Assembly: GCA_009937085.1 (NCBI GenBank)
Contig: JAACDD010000097.1
Span: forward strand, 1 to 14,478
Direction of reading: 5' to 3'
Length of the DNA stretch: 14,478 nucleotides
Origin: Bacteroidota bacterium
Lineage (GTDB): Bacteria > Bacteroidota > Bacteroidia > Flavobacteriales > Flavobacteriaceae
The translations under genes were made by a program, and so were the position numbers. This document shows, one piece after another, positions 6,835-14,478 of this stretch. The number at the start of each line of letters is the position of its first letter. The first letter of the stretch is position 1. The notes under the pieces were generated by a model. That model saw nothing but the letters and a program-made list of their open reading frames with translations, was not told where the DNA came from and made no database searches.

Positions 6835-9800
6835 ATGACACAGTGGTTTTTCAGGTTTTGGTTTAATTTTCTTGTATTTATTCCAAGCCTTTTACTTTCT
6901 CAACAAATTACACATCTCGGTGCATACGAAGGCGTCGAAAGTGGCGCTGTTCGTGTGCTTTCAAAAGACAGCTTAGGGTATGTATGGATTGGAACTTCAC
7001 AAGGGCTTAGTAGGTATTCTGGGACTGAATTTAAGGCGTATGATACCTCCTCATCCAATAAGGGAATCGTTGATTTGCTTTCAACTGCTTATGGCTTTCT
7101 TGCTCTTGCCTCAAATGGTAATATTTTAGAGTACGATTACAAACGCGATCAGTTAAGCCTTCTTAGGCGAATTGAAAAATCTCCTGTTTTGTGCTTTACT
7201 GCGATCGATGATGAAACACTGTTGATTGGACTGCAGGAGGGAATGTTGCTTTTTAATCTTAAGACAAAGAAAAGAAGTAAGGTTCTGCATGTGCAAAGCT
7301 TATTCAACAGAAAGATTTTAGTCAAAGAAAAAAAAGTCTATGTTGCTTCTACCAAAGGAATCAATGTATATAACTTAGATGAAGAACATAAAGAACTTAC
7401 ATATCATAAAACACTATTAAAAGGCATTGAGATTTTAGATTTTGCAATTGACTTTAATAATCAAATTTGGGCTGGTACATATCAAAAAGGCGTATTCGTA
7501 ATCTCAAATGATAAGGTTAAAAAGCTAAATCTGCCAGATATAAAATCCAATGTTCAGACGATTCGATCTATCACTTTTGACAAATTCAACCAAACTTTGA
7601 TAGCTGTTGAGGGTACTGGTTTATTTGTTGTTAGCCAGGACTTTGAGGTTGTAAATAATGTAATACATGACCCTGACAAACTAGAATCGTTACGTCAAAA
7701 CAGCATTTACGAAATTTTTGTTGATGAAACCAATGTGTATTGGCTTGGTCTACGCGAGTTGGGCATTGATTTAATTTATCCGAACGGCAATCCATTTACG
7801 CATATCAATTATGTACCATATGCTCAAAATAGCATTTCGAATAATAACATTCGTTCAATTTATTTTGGTAAAGGAAAGCGCACTTGGTTTGGAACTGAAA
7901 ATGGAGTCAGTGTGCTTCTTCCAAACGGGAAATGGATAAACTACAATTCCCACCCATTGCTATCCAAGCGCGCCGTTTTAACGATTAACCCCTATGGCTC
8001 ACGTTTGTTGCTGAGTGTGTATGGAGAAGGAATGGTTCTTTTTGATCCTGCAACTGGAAAAGTTGAACGACTCCGATTACAGGAAAACCAAAAGAAATCA
8101 AGGATGGTTTTCACAACTTACGTAGATGGCGATGAATTGTGGATTGGCGGATTTGACGGTCCAGTAAAGCACTTTGAAAAGGGTGTTTTAGTCAAAAACT
8201 ATGTAACTGGAAATGCAAGGACTATTATTAAAGGGAAAAAAAACACAATTTATGTGGGATCGCCAAACGGTTTCTATGAAATTAATAAAGAGACACAAAC
8301 CATTAAACGAATTGACGGAAATCAATTAAGGGAGCTCAATCAGTTACACGCGTTGTTTTATGACGAAATAAACCGCTGTATATGGATTGGAAACAAGCGG
8401 GGTTTGTTAACGTTTGATTTGGTTAGCCAACAGCTGAGTACAATTCAAAAATCAATTGATTACTCCCTTGGAACGATTTATTCAATTCAAAAAGACAACA
8501 ATGAACACTTGTGGCTGAGTACCTATAACGGGCTGTGGAAATACAATACGATTACAGACGAGTTTAGAAAATATGATGTTGATGAAGGCCTATTAATATC
8601 AACATTTGGATTTGGTGCTACGGCAAAATCTGATGATGGGAGTCTTGCATTTGGTGGTCCCTTGGGAGCTGTAATTTTTAATCAAGAAGAATTCCCTGAA
8701 GAATTAGATATTTCGAACATTTACATCACGAATTTTCGAGTCAATGGACTTGAGGCAGGTGAAGTCATTGAAGAAAATAATATTAATTTTTTACAAGAAA
8801 TTAATCTAGAATACAATCAAAATTCGATAAGCTTTGACTTTGAGGTCCCCACATATCACGGATCAAAAGTACATACCTATCAGTGGCAATTGCAAGGCTA
8901 TGACGAAGTGCCTAAGAGTTCGAAAAACCCAAAAAATATTAGCTATCCAAAACTAGAGCCAGGGAAATATACACTACAAGGAAAAGCCATAAATGAAGCA
9001 GGGAATATTACCACAAAATCGTTAGACATACGCTTTGTAATAGGCAACCCTTTTTGGCTAAGTAACTGGGCAATTTTGGGATATATAACTATCGGTTTTT
9101 TAATTTCAATTTTATTTATCAACGCCAGCATAACGAAGGAGAAGCAAAAATTTAATGAAAATAAAATAAAATTTTTCACAGAAGTTGCTCATGACATTCG
9201 AACACCTGTTTCGCTTATTCAATTATTGGCTTCACAGCTTTCAACAAGCAAGAAGAACTTTGAAAAAAACATCGATCTAATTCAGAAGAATGCACAGAAT
9301 TTAAACGAGTATGTTACTCAACTATTAGACTTTCAAAAAGCAGAACGCAATATGCTAAAATTGGAAGTCCGACAGATTAAATTGAAAACAGTTGTCGACA
9401 GAATTGTACAAGAGGTGCAGCCGCTTTTGAACGAGAAATCAATAGATATTGCTGTATCGATAGCTAACATAAGTGTATGGGTTGATGAAAAAATGATCAC
9501 TCGTATTTTTTATAATTTGATTTCAAATGCAATAAAGTATAGCCCAGACGGAGGGAAAATTCAAATCAATGCAACGAGCGGAAATGATAAAATAACGATT
9601 GATTTTATAGATTATGGTTATGGCATTCCTGCTAAAGAACAACAGTTGATTTTTTCCAGATTTACACGAGGAACGAATGTTAATAATAAAGGAATTTCAG
9701 GTTCAGGAATTGGTTTAATGATCTCAAAAAAAATCATTGAGCTACATGGAGGTGAAATCAAGTTGGTTAGTAAGGAAAACATTGGATCCAAATTTTCTGT

Positions 9801-10647
9801 TATTCTTAGAATAGGGAGTGAGCATTTCGCCACAGATGATTTTGCTATGGGCATAAATGATGATTTTGACACTTCAGTTTTTGACAATAACAATGAGGAA
9901 AAGCTAATCTTACTTGTCGAGGATAACGCAGATTTGCGCAATTCCATCAAGGACGAGTTAGCATCAAAATATAAAGTCATTACAGCAGAAAATGGTAAAG
10001 AAGGGCTTTTGATTGCATTGTCAAAAAATCCAGATTTAATTATTACAGATGTGATGATGCCAAAAATGGATGGTAAAGAAATGTGTCGCCTGATAAAATC
10101 AAATTTTCAGACCAGTCACATTCCTGTGATTATTGTATCTGCTTTGGGTGAGGTTGACGATAAAGTTGAAGGAATTGAAATTGGAGCAGACGGGTATTTG
10201 GAAAAGCCATTCAATATGAAATTATTGAATGCGATGGCACTAAATCTCATTAACTCTAGGGCATTATTGAAACAAGTCGTCGGAGAAAAGCAACAGCTTA
10301 AAGATGCAGTCAAATCTCCAGATGGACACTTCCTTTCAAAAGTGGTGAAAATTATTGAAGACAACCTAACAAACCAAAAGTTTTCTATTGATAATTTATC
10401 CGATGAAACAGGTTTAAGTAGGTCTAATTTATTCCGAAAATTAAAAGGGTTAACAGGCATGTCACCCAATGATTTTGTTACCCAAATCAAAATGAATTAT
10501 GCCGCACAGCTACTAAAAAACAATATGGGAATCCGAATTAGTGATGTTGCCTACGAATCTGGATATAACGACCCGAGATATTTCAGTACTCTGTTTAAGA
10601 AATTTTACGGAAAAACTCCCAAAGAGTTTATGTCAGGCGGACGTTGA
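6835..10647 (+). CDS. Hybrid two-component system sensor kinase-regulator (HTCS)
   Basis: This one-protein signalling system senses a glycan fragment in the periplasm and controls PUL genes in the cytoplasm. A signal sequence or first helix lies at about residues 5-22. Two tandem beta-propellers built from Reg_prop repeats run from about 25 to 645, with repeated VWIGT..GLSRY-type blades (YVWIGTSQGLSRYSG, RTWFGTENGV, CIWIGNKRGL). A Y_Y_Y domain covers about 655-733 and a membrane helix 744-763. The HisKA domain has phosphoacceptor H786 in VAHDIRTP. The HATPase domain, about 880-1000, has NLISNAIKYS, DYGYGIP and GSGIGLMISKKI. The receiver domain, about 1024-1140, has E1029 and D1030, phosphoacceptor D1072 (ITDVMMPKMDG), S1102 and K1124. 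The AraC-type double helix-turn-helix covers about 1165-1270. All key residues are present, and 1270 residues is within the usual HTCS size range. It lies between the sulfatase gene and susC on the same strand and is the likely regulator of both. Confidence 0.96.
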   Translation: MTQWFFRFWFNFLVFIPSLLLSQQITHLGAYEGVESGAVRVLSKDSLGYVWIGTSQGLSRYSGTEFKAYDTSSSNKGIVDLLSTAYGFLALASNGNILEYDYKRDQLSLLRRIEKSPVLCFTAIDDETLLIGLQEGMLLFNLKTKKRSKVLHVQSLFNRKILVKEKKVYVASTKGINVYNLDEEHKELTYHKTLLKGIEILDFAIDFNNQIWAGTYQKGVFVISNDKVKKLNLPDIKSNVQTIRSITFDKFNQTLIAVEGTGLFVVSQDFEVVNNVIHDPDKLESLRQNSIYEIFVDETNVYWLGLRELGIDLIYPNGNPFTHINYVPYAQNSISNNNIRSIYFGKGKRTWFGTENGVSVLLPNGKWINYNSHPLLSKRAVLTINPYGSRLLLSVYGEGMVLFDPATGKVERLRLQENQKKSRMVFTTYVDGDELWIGGFDGPVKHFEKGVLVKNYVTGNARTIIKGKKNTIYVGSPNGFYEINKETQTIKRIDGNQLRELNQLHALFYDEINRCIWIGNKRGLLTFDLVSQQLSTIQKSIDYSLGTIYSIQKDNNEHLWLSTYNGLWKYNTITDEFRKYDVDEGLLISTFGFGATAKSDDGSLAFGGPLGAVIFNQEEFPEELDISNIYITNFRVNGLEAGEVIEENNINFLQEINLEYNQNSISFDFEVPTYHGSKVHTYQWQLQGYDEVPKSSKNPKNISYPKLEPGKYTLQGKAINEAGNITTKSLDIRFVIGNPFWLSNWAILGYITIGFLISILFINASITKEKQKFNENKIKFFTEVAHDIRTPVSLIQLLASQLSTSKKNFEKNIDLIQKNAQNLNEYVTQLLDFQKAERNMLKLEVRQIKLKTVVDRIVQEVQPLLNEKSIDIAVSIANISVWVDEKMITRIFYNLISNAIKYSPDGGKIQINATSGNDKITIDFIDYGYGIPAKEQQLIFSRFTRGTNVNNKGISGSGIGLMISKKIIELHGGEIKLVSKENIGSKFSVILRIGSEHFATDDFAMGINDDFDTSVFDNNNEEKLILLVEDNADLRNSIKDELASKYKVITAENGKEGLLIALSKNPDLIITDVMMPKMDGKEMCRLIKSNFQTSHIPVIIVSALGEVDDKVEGIEIGADGYLEKPFNMKLLNAMALNLINSRALLKQVVGEKQQLKDAVKSPDGHFLSKVVKIIEDNLTNQKFSIDNLSDETGLSRSNLFRKLKGLTGMSPNDFVTQIKMNYAAQLLKNNMGIRISDVAYESGYNDPRYFSTLFKKFYGKTPKEFMSGGR

Positions 10648-10663
10648 CCCTTCTGCATAGAAT

Positions 10664-10688
10664 ATAAATTCAACATAAATGAATAAAT
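10664..10688. repeat. Three direct copies of ATAAAT before susC
   Basis: ATAAAT occurs at 10664, 10675 and 10683 in the 57-base spacer between the HTCS gene and susC. The first two copies are 11 bases apart, about one helical turn. HTCS regulators are known to bind direct repeats upstream of susC genes, so this could be an operator. The motif is pure A/T, however, and may be chance. Confidence 0.2.
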
Positions 10689-10704
10689 TTTAAACAATCA
10701 GAAG

Positions 10705-13700
10705 ATGAATATTCCTCTTATTGTAAACGATATGAAACTACTCCGATTTTTATTTTTCGTTTTTCCTGTTTTTGCTTTGGGGCAGCAAATGTTAATTACA
10801 GGTAACGTTTTAGACGATGACACCAACGAACCGTTGCCAGGCGCTACAATTATTAAAAAAAACACCAGCATTGGAACTATTTCCGATTTTGATGGAAATT
10901 TTGAATTAAATGTTCGTGTTGGTGACACCCTTGTTTTTTCATTTGTAGGATTGAAAAGTCAAGAATTACTCGTATTGAATTCTCCAGTGTCAGTACGCAT
11001 GCAACCCGAGTTAAATCAACTAAATGAAGTTCAAGTTAGTGTTGGTTACTTTGATGTAAGTAAAAAAGACCTTTCAGGCGCAATTACGCAAATTGGCGCG
11101 ACCGAATTAGAAAAAAATAGATCTAATTCTATTGAAAGCTTATTGCAAGGACAGGCGGCAGGTGTAGTTATTAGTGAAAGTTCAGAGCCAGGCGGAGGGA
11201 TTGGCGTTTCCATACGAGGTGTAAACTCTATGCTGGGCGGGACTCAGCCGCTTTACGTATTAGACGGAATTCCAGTTGGAACAATTTCTGATGCGCAAGG
11301 AAATAATGGCGCCGGTCAACAACAAAATTCCTTAGGGTTTTTGAACCCTAACGATATTGAAAAAATTGAAATTTTAAAAGATGCAGCTGCAACATCACTT
11401 TATGGTGCCCGTGGCGCAAATGGTGTAGTTGTGATTACCACTAAAACTGCCGATAGGGCAGAAGGGGTAGATAGACTTACAATAAACGTTGACACTTCTA
11501 TTTCCCAAGTGATAAAAAATATTGATGTTCTTGACGGACCCGGTTTTGAAAATTATATGAATCAACGATTCATAAATCAACTCTACAAAGAAATCACAAA
11601 TCCAAATAGGACGGGTGGTCCATTTGATGGAACTCAAGATATCACATTAGATAATTATCCAGAACTAGCTGACTTGCAAACACCATATCCTCAAAGCAGT
11701 GGTGTTAATATTAATTGGCAGGATGTAACATACAGATTGGCTTACACCAATGCATACAACCTAAATTATAGAGGAGGTAATTTTAAAAGAAATTTATCCA
11801 TAAGTCTTGGATTTTTAGATCAGCAAGGAGTAATTGTTAATTCTAACAACAAAAGGCTAACCTATAATATGAATGCTAAAAGGAAGGCATTCGACAATAA
11901 AATTGATTTCTTTTCAAAAACAAACATCTCTTACACTAAAGGGAATGCGGCCTCTGTTGGTAATGGTGAGATTTTTGCGCAAAGAGGTGTTGTGTCACAA
12001 ACCTTGCAATTTCAACCCATATTCTCACTGCTTAGCCCAGGTGAGGAAGATGATATTTATGCCGCTTTAAACGAAGGAAATATCGTTTCAAACCCATATA
12101 CTTTGGCAAAAGATGTTATAGATCTTAAGAAATCGGTGTCTGTTAGACAAGTGTTTTCTATCGTTGGTAAATTAGCACCAAAACTGACAGCAACTGTTAA
12201 GGCATCTTACGACTACCGAAAAAGTACACGAGATAACTATTACCCTACCACCACGACAAGGGGGCGAAGAAATAATGGCGAAGCATCACAGGCATTTCTT
12301 GAAAACAATAAAATTTACGCTGAAGCTAATTTACGCTATCGCAATAGGTTTGGGGCACATAGAATAGATGCCATTCTTTTAACGACACATGAAAAGACTA
12401 TGATTCGTTCCCTTTTCAACAAAGGTATTGGCTATGGAAGTGATATCACATCATATTATAATTTTTCTTCGGCAACTGAAATTTTTGTTCCCAACACTCA
12501 ATTTAGAGAGATTGGATTAAATTCAGCACTATTTAGATTGGGGTATAATTACAAGCGAAAATACTATGCAGATGTTAACGCTCGGATTGATGCCTCGTCA
12601 AAATTTGCCAGTAATAATAAGAGTGCTGTGTTTCCCTCTTTGGCACTTTCTTGGGCAATTTCCGAAGAGGATTTCATTAAAAACATAGATGCCATATCCC
12701 AACTCAAACTGCGGGTTTCTTTTGGAAAAACAGGAAGTAATCCTATTTCTCCTTATCAGTCGCTCGCATTGCTTTCCCCAATACGCTATAATTTTGATAA
12801 TGAGTTGGTAACGGGCTACTTTGAGTCAAATCTTGCTAATGATGATTTGACTTGGGAGAAAACAGACCAATTAAATATTGGCTTAGATATTGGATTTTTT
12901 GAGTCTAAGTTGAATTTAACAATCGACGCCTACAATAAGCGTACAAAAGATCTGTTACAAAACGTACAATTACCTGTCTCAAACGGCTATACAAGCCGTG
13001 TTGATAATTTTGGGAGCGTAGAAAATAAAGGACTTGAATTTGGTCTAAATGCCAACCTAATTGATTCAAGTGATTTTAGTTGGGGCATTTTAGCTAATTT
13101 AAGTTTTAACCGAAATAAGTTATTATCTCTTAACTCCAGCCTTGAAAGTCAACTGGGTCCTTCAGTAGGTTTTTCTCAGGCAAAACCAATTCTTTTTAAA
13201 GTAGGACAGCCATTAGGTGTTTTCTGGGGTGCGCAAACAGATGGGATTTACGCCAACTGGGATGAAGCCATTGCAAGTGGAATGGAGGGTGCAGCACCTG
13301 GAGAAATCAAATACATCAACAATACAATTGATTTGGATGCTAATGGAAATCCTTCAGCTATACAGCAAATAAACTTTGACGACTATGTTAAAATTGGGGA
13401 TCCTAACCCTGATTATACGTTTTCTATTGGGAACAATTTCAGTTACAAAAACTGGGATTTGAGCATTCTTTTCACAGGTCAAAAAGGGGGTGATTTATTT
13501 TGGGTGGATTCGTGGCAGCTCAGTGGACTTCAAAAAACAACGAATGTCTTAACGTCGTCTTATGCTAATTCATGGAAAGCTCCATTAACTGTTGCTGATG
13601 GCGTTGTTACTTACGATCCAAGTGTTGGAAATTTGGAAAACGCCATTCATCCGGGTGCTATTATCAACAATGGACCAAGGGCGTTGGTTTCTGACAGGCA

Positions 13701-13941
13701 AATTTTTGATGGCTCGTTCTTTAGATTAAAGAACATCAATGTTGGCTACTCCTTTAATTTACCCAACCAAAAAAGTTTTAGGGTGTATGCTACTGGGCAA
13801 AACATAGTTACTTGGACAGATTACCCAGGCTATGATCCTGAAGTAAAAACATATACCAAAAACCCGCAAAGGCGGGGAGTGGATTTTGGTACCTATCCAG
13901 GGACAAAAACATATTCTCTAGGTCTAAAATTTATATACTAA
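10705..13941 (+). CDS. SusC/RagA-family TonB-dependent outer-membrane transporter
   Basis: This TonB-dependent transporter imports oligosaccharides across the outer membrane together with its SusD partner. From ATG 10705 it has 1078 residues. The signal peptide is best read from the second ATG at 10732 (MKLLRFLFFVFPVFALGQ), so the nine extra N-terminal residues are doubtful. A carboxypeptidase-regulatory-like domain follows at about 29-105 (LPGATIIKK, then SDFDGNFEL). EVQVSV at 108-113 is in the place of a TonB box. The plug domain is at about 118-247, with GVSIRGVNS and LYVLDGIPVG, and ends in the SusC signature YGARGANGVVVITTK from residue 233. A 22-strand barrel should occupy about 250-1078 and ends with aromatic FIY, as outer-membrane barrels do. 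No STN secretin domain precedes the plug, so ECF-sigma/anti-sigma signalling through this protein is unlikely. That fits control by the adjacent HTCS. It lies four bases before the susD-like gene. Confidence 0.96.
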   Translation: MNIPLIVNDMKLLRFLFFVFPVFALGQQMLITGNVLDDDTNEPLPGATIIKKNTSIGTISDFDGNFELNVRVGDTLVFSFVGLKSQELLVLNSPVSVRMQPELNQLNEVQVSVGYFDVSKKDLSGAITQIGATELEKNRSNSIESLLQGQAAGVVISESSEPGGGIGVSIRGVNSMLGGTQPLYVLDGIPVGTISDAQGNNGAGQQQNSLGFLNPNDIEKIEILKDAAATSLYGARGANGVVVITTKTADRAEGVDRLTINVDTSISQVIKNIDVLDGPGFENYMNQRFINQLYKEITNPNRTGGPFDGTQDITLDNYPELADLQTPYPQSSGVNINWQDVTYRLAYTNAYNLNYRGGNFKRNLSISLGFLDQQGVIVNSNNKRLTYNMNAKRKAFDNKIDFFSKTNISYTKGNAASVGNGEIFAQRGVVSQTLQFQPIFSLLSPGEEDDIYAALNEGNIVSNPYTLAKDVIDLKKSVSVRQVFSIVGKLAPKLTATVKASYDYRKSTRDNYYPTTTTRGRRNNGEASQAFLENNKIYAEANLRYRNRFGAHRIDAILLTTHEKTMIRSLFNKGIGYGSDITSYYNFSSATEIFVPNTQFREIGLNSALFRLGYNYKRKYYADVNARIDASSKFASNNKSAVFPSLALSWAISEEDFIKNIDAISQLKLRVSFGKTGSNPISPYQSLALLSPIRYNFDNELVTGYFESNLANDDLTWEKTDQLNIGLDIGFFESKLNLTIDAYNKRTKDLLQNVQLPVSNGYTSRVDNFGSVENKGLEFGLNANLIDSSDFSWGILANLSFNRNKLLSLNSSLESQLGPSVGFSQAKPILFKVGQPLGVFWGAQTDGIYANWDEAIASGMEGAAPGEIKYINNTIDLDANGNPSAIQQINFDDYVKIGDPNPDYTFSIGNNFSYKNWDLSILFTGQKGGDLFWVDSWQLSGLQKTTNVLTSSYANSWKAPLTVADGVVTYDPSVGNLENAIHPGAIINNGPRALVSDRQIFDGSFFRLKNINVGYSFNLPNQKSFRVYATGQNIVTWTDYPGYDPEVKTYTKNPQRRGVDFGTYPGTKTYSLGLKFIY

Positions 13942-13945
13942 TGTT

Positions 13946-14478
13946 ATGAAGAAATTATTATTTAAAAAGAGCAACTTCATAGGCTTAATGTTGATTGTTA
14001 TTGCCACTATGTTTTTTTCTTGCGATACAACGCTAGAAGAAGAACCTTTTACTCAGGTGGGTACAGAATATTTTTATAAAACCGATGTAGATGCACTTGC
14101 AGCACTTAGCGGTGCTTACGCAAGATTGAAAAGCGGAAATGGATACTACAAACAAGTTTTCTTATCCGCACTTTTTGCTTCTTCCGATCAAGGGAATTCT
14201 ACCTTTTTATTTAAGGATTTTAAAACTGGAACCATAACCAATACGCATGCGAATTTAACACCCATGTGGCGTGATATATACATTGGTATTAGAGACGCCA
14301 ATAATGTCATCGCAAACGTTCCAAACATTGATATGGATCTTGCCTTAAGAAATCGTATTGTTGGCGAAGCAAAGTTTTTAAGAGCCTTACACTATTTTAA
14401 TTTGGTTCGCTGTTTTGGAGAAGTACCACTTCGTACAGAACCTGTGAAGCCAGGAGATGATGAGGGCTTACCCGTATC
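13946..14478 (+). CDS. SusD/RagB-family surface glycan-binding lipoprotein, 5' part (cut by window end)
   Basis: This outer-membrane lipoprotein forms the lid of the SusC channel and captures glycan. Reading from ATG 13946 gives 177 complete codons with no stop before the window ends; full SusD proteins have roughly 450-650 residues. A lipoprotein signal peptide ends in MFFSC, with C26 as the lipidated Cys. The acidic stretch just after it (LEEE) resembles the Bacteroidota signal for export to the cell surface. The SusD-like helical fold is seen in YFYKTDVDALAALSGAYARL, then MWRDIYIGIRDANNVI, then the hallmark EAKFLRALHYFNLVRCFGEV. The start is four bases after the susC stop, so the two are surely co-transcribed. 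An ATG at 13941 overlapping the susC stop is followed by a stop after one codon and is not the start. The substrate cannot be told from this part. Confidence 0.93.
   Translation, partial: MKKLLFKKSNFIGLMLIVIATMFFSCDTTLEEEPFTQVGTEYFYKTDVDALAALSGAYARLKSGNGYYKQVFLSALFASSDQGNSTFLFKDFKTGTITNTHANLTPMWRDIYIGIRDANNVIANVPNIDMDLALRNRIVGEAKFLRALHYFNLVRCFGEVPLRTEPVKPGDDEGLPV

Noticed and set aside
9618..9980. Minus-strand open frame of 120 codons inside the HTCS gene
   Set aside because: It lies fully antisense to the HATPase and receiver coding region. Its product is Ser/Leu-rich, has no domain and looks like a mirror of the real codons.
10116..10490. Minus-strand open frame of 124 codons inside the HTCS gene
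   Set aside because: It is antisense to the receiver and AraC-domain coding region, shows no recognisable domain, and the + strand gene is intact and well explained.
13941..13949. ATG overlapping the susC stop as a susD start
   Set aside because: It reads ATG TTA TGA, one codon then a stop. The frame from 13946 carries the signal peptide and lipobox.

Overview
The window looks like chromosome of a Bacteroidota bacterium, most likely a marine member of the Flavobacteriaceae. The evidence is the AT-rich composition, the fused CcsB-CcsA cytochrome c maturation protein, a hybrid two-component system (HTCS), a SusC/SusD pair and an S1-family sulfatase. The genus cannot be set from the sequence alone. 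All seven protein genes lie on the + strand. I see no tRNA, rRNA, insertion sequence, CRISPR array or integrase.

Positions 1-5021 form a core, envelope-related block. It opens with the 3' part of a SurA-like periplasmic peptidyl-prolyl isomerase. After 61 bases comes a 1043-residue CcsBA fusion that delivers heme and attaches it to c-type cytochromes. CcsBA is followed by a 73-residue two-helix membrane protein and a secreted protein of unknown function. These last three genes overlap end to end by 32 and 43 bases, which suggests translational coupling.

Positions 5022-5261 are a 240-base AT-rich spacer with two short inverted repeats. It separates the core block from the start of a polysaccharide utilization locus (PUL).

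Positions 5262-14478 are the beginning of the PUL, and the window cuts it off at the right edge. In order it holds a secreted formylglycine sulfatase (probably TTG-started), a one-protein HTCS sensor-regulator of 1270 residues, a SusC/RagA TonB-dependent transporter of 1078 residues, and the first 177 residues of a SusD-like lipoprotein. The inferred scheme is as follows. SusD captures and SusC imports an oligosaccharide. The sulfatase removes sulfate in the periplasm or at the cell surface. The HTCS periplasmic propeller senses a breakdown product, and its cytoplasmic AraC domain switches on the locus. The sulfatase points to a sulfated glycan, such as an algal polysaccharide. No glycoside hydrolase or polysaccharide lyase lies inside the window, so the substrate cannot be named.

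No clearly new system is visible. The items most worth a second look are the overlapping ccsBA-linked genes of unknown function, the internal signal-peptide-like segment and His-rich stretch inside CcsBA, the missing ATG of the sulfatase with inverted repeats at its start, and the short spacer between HTCS and susC.
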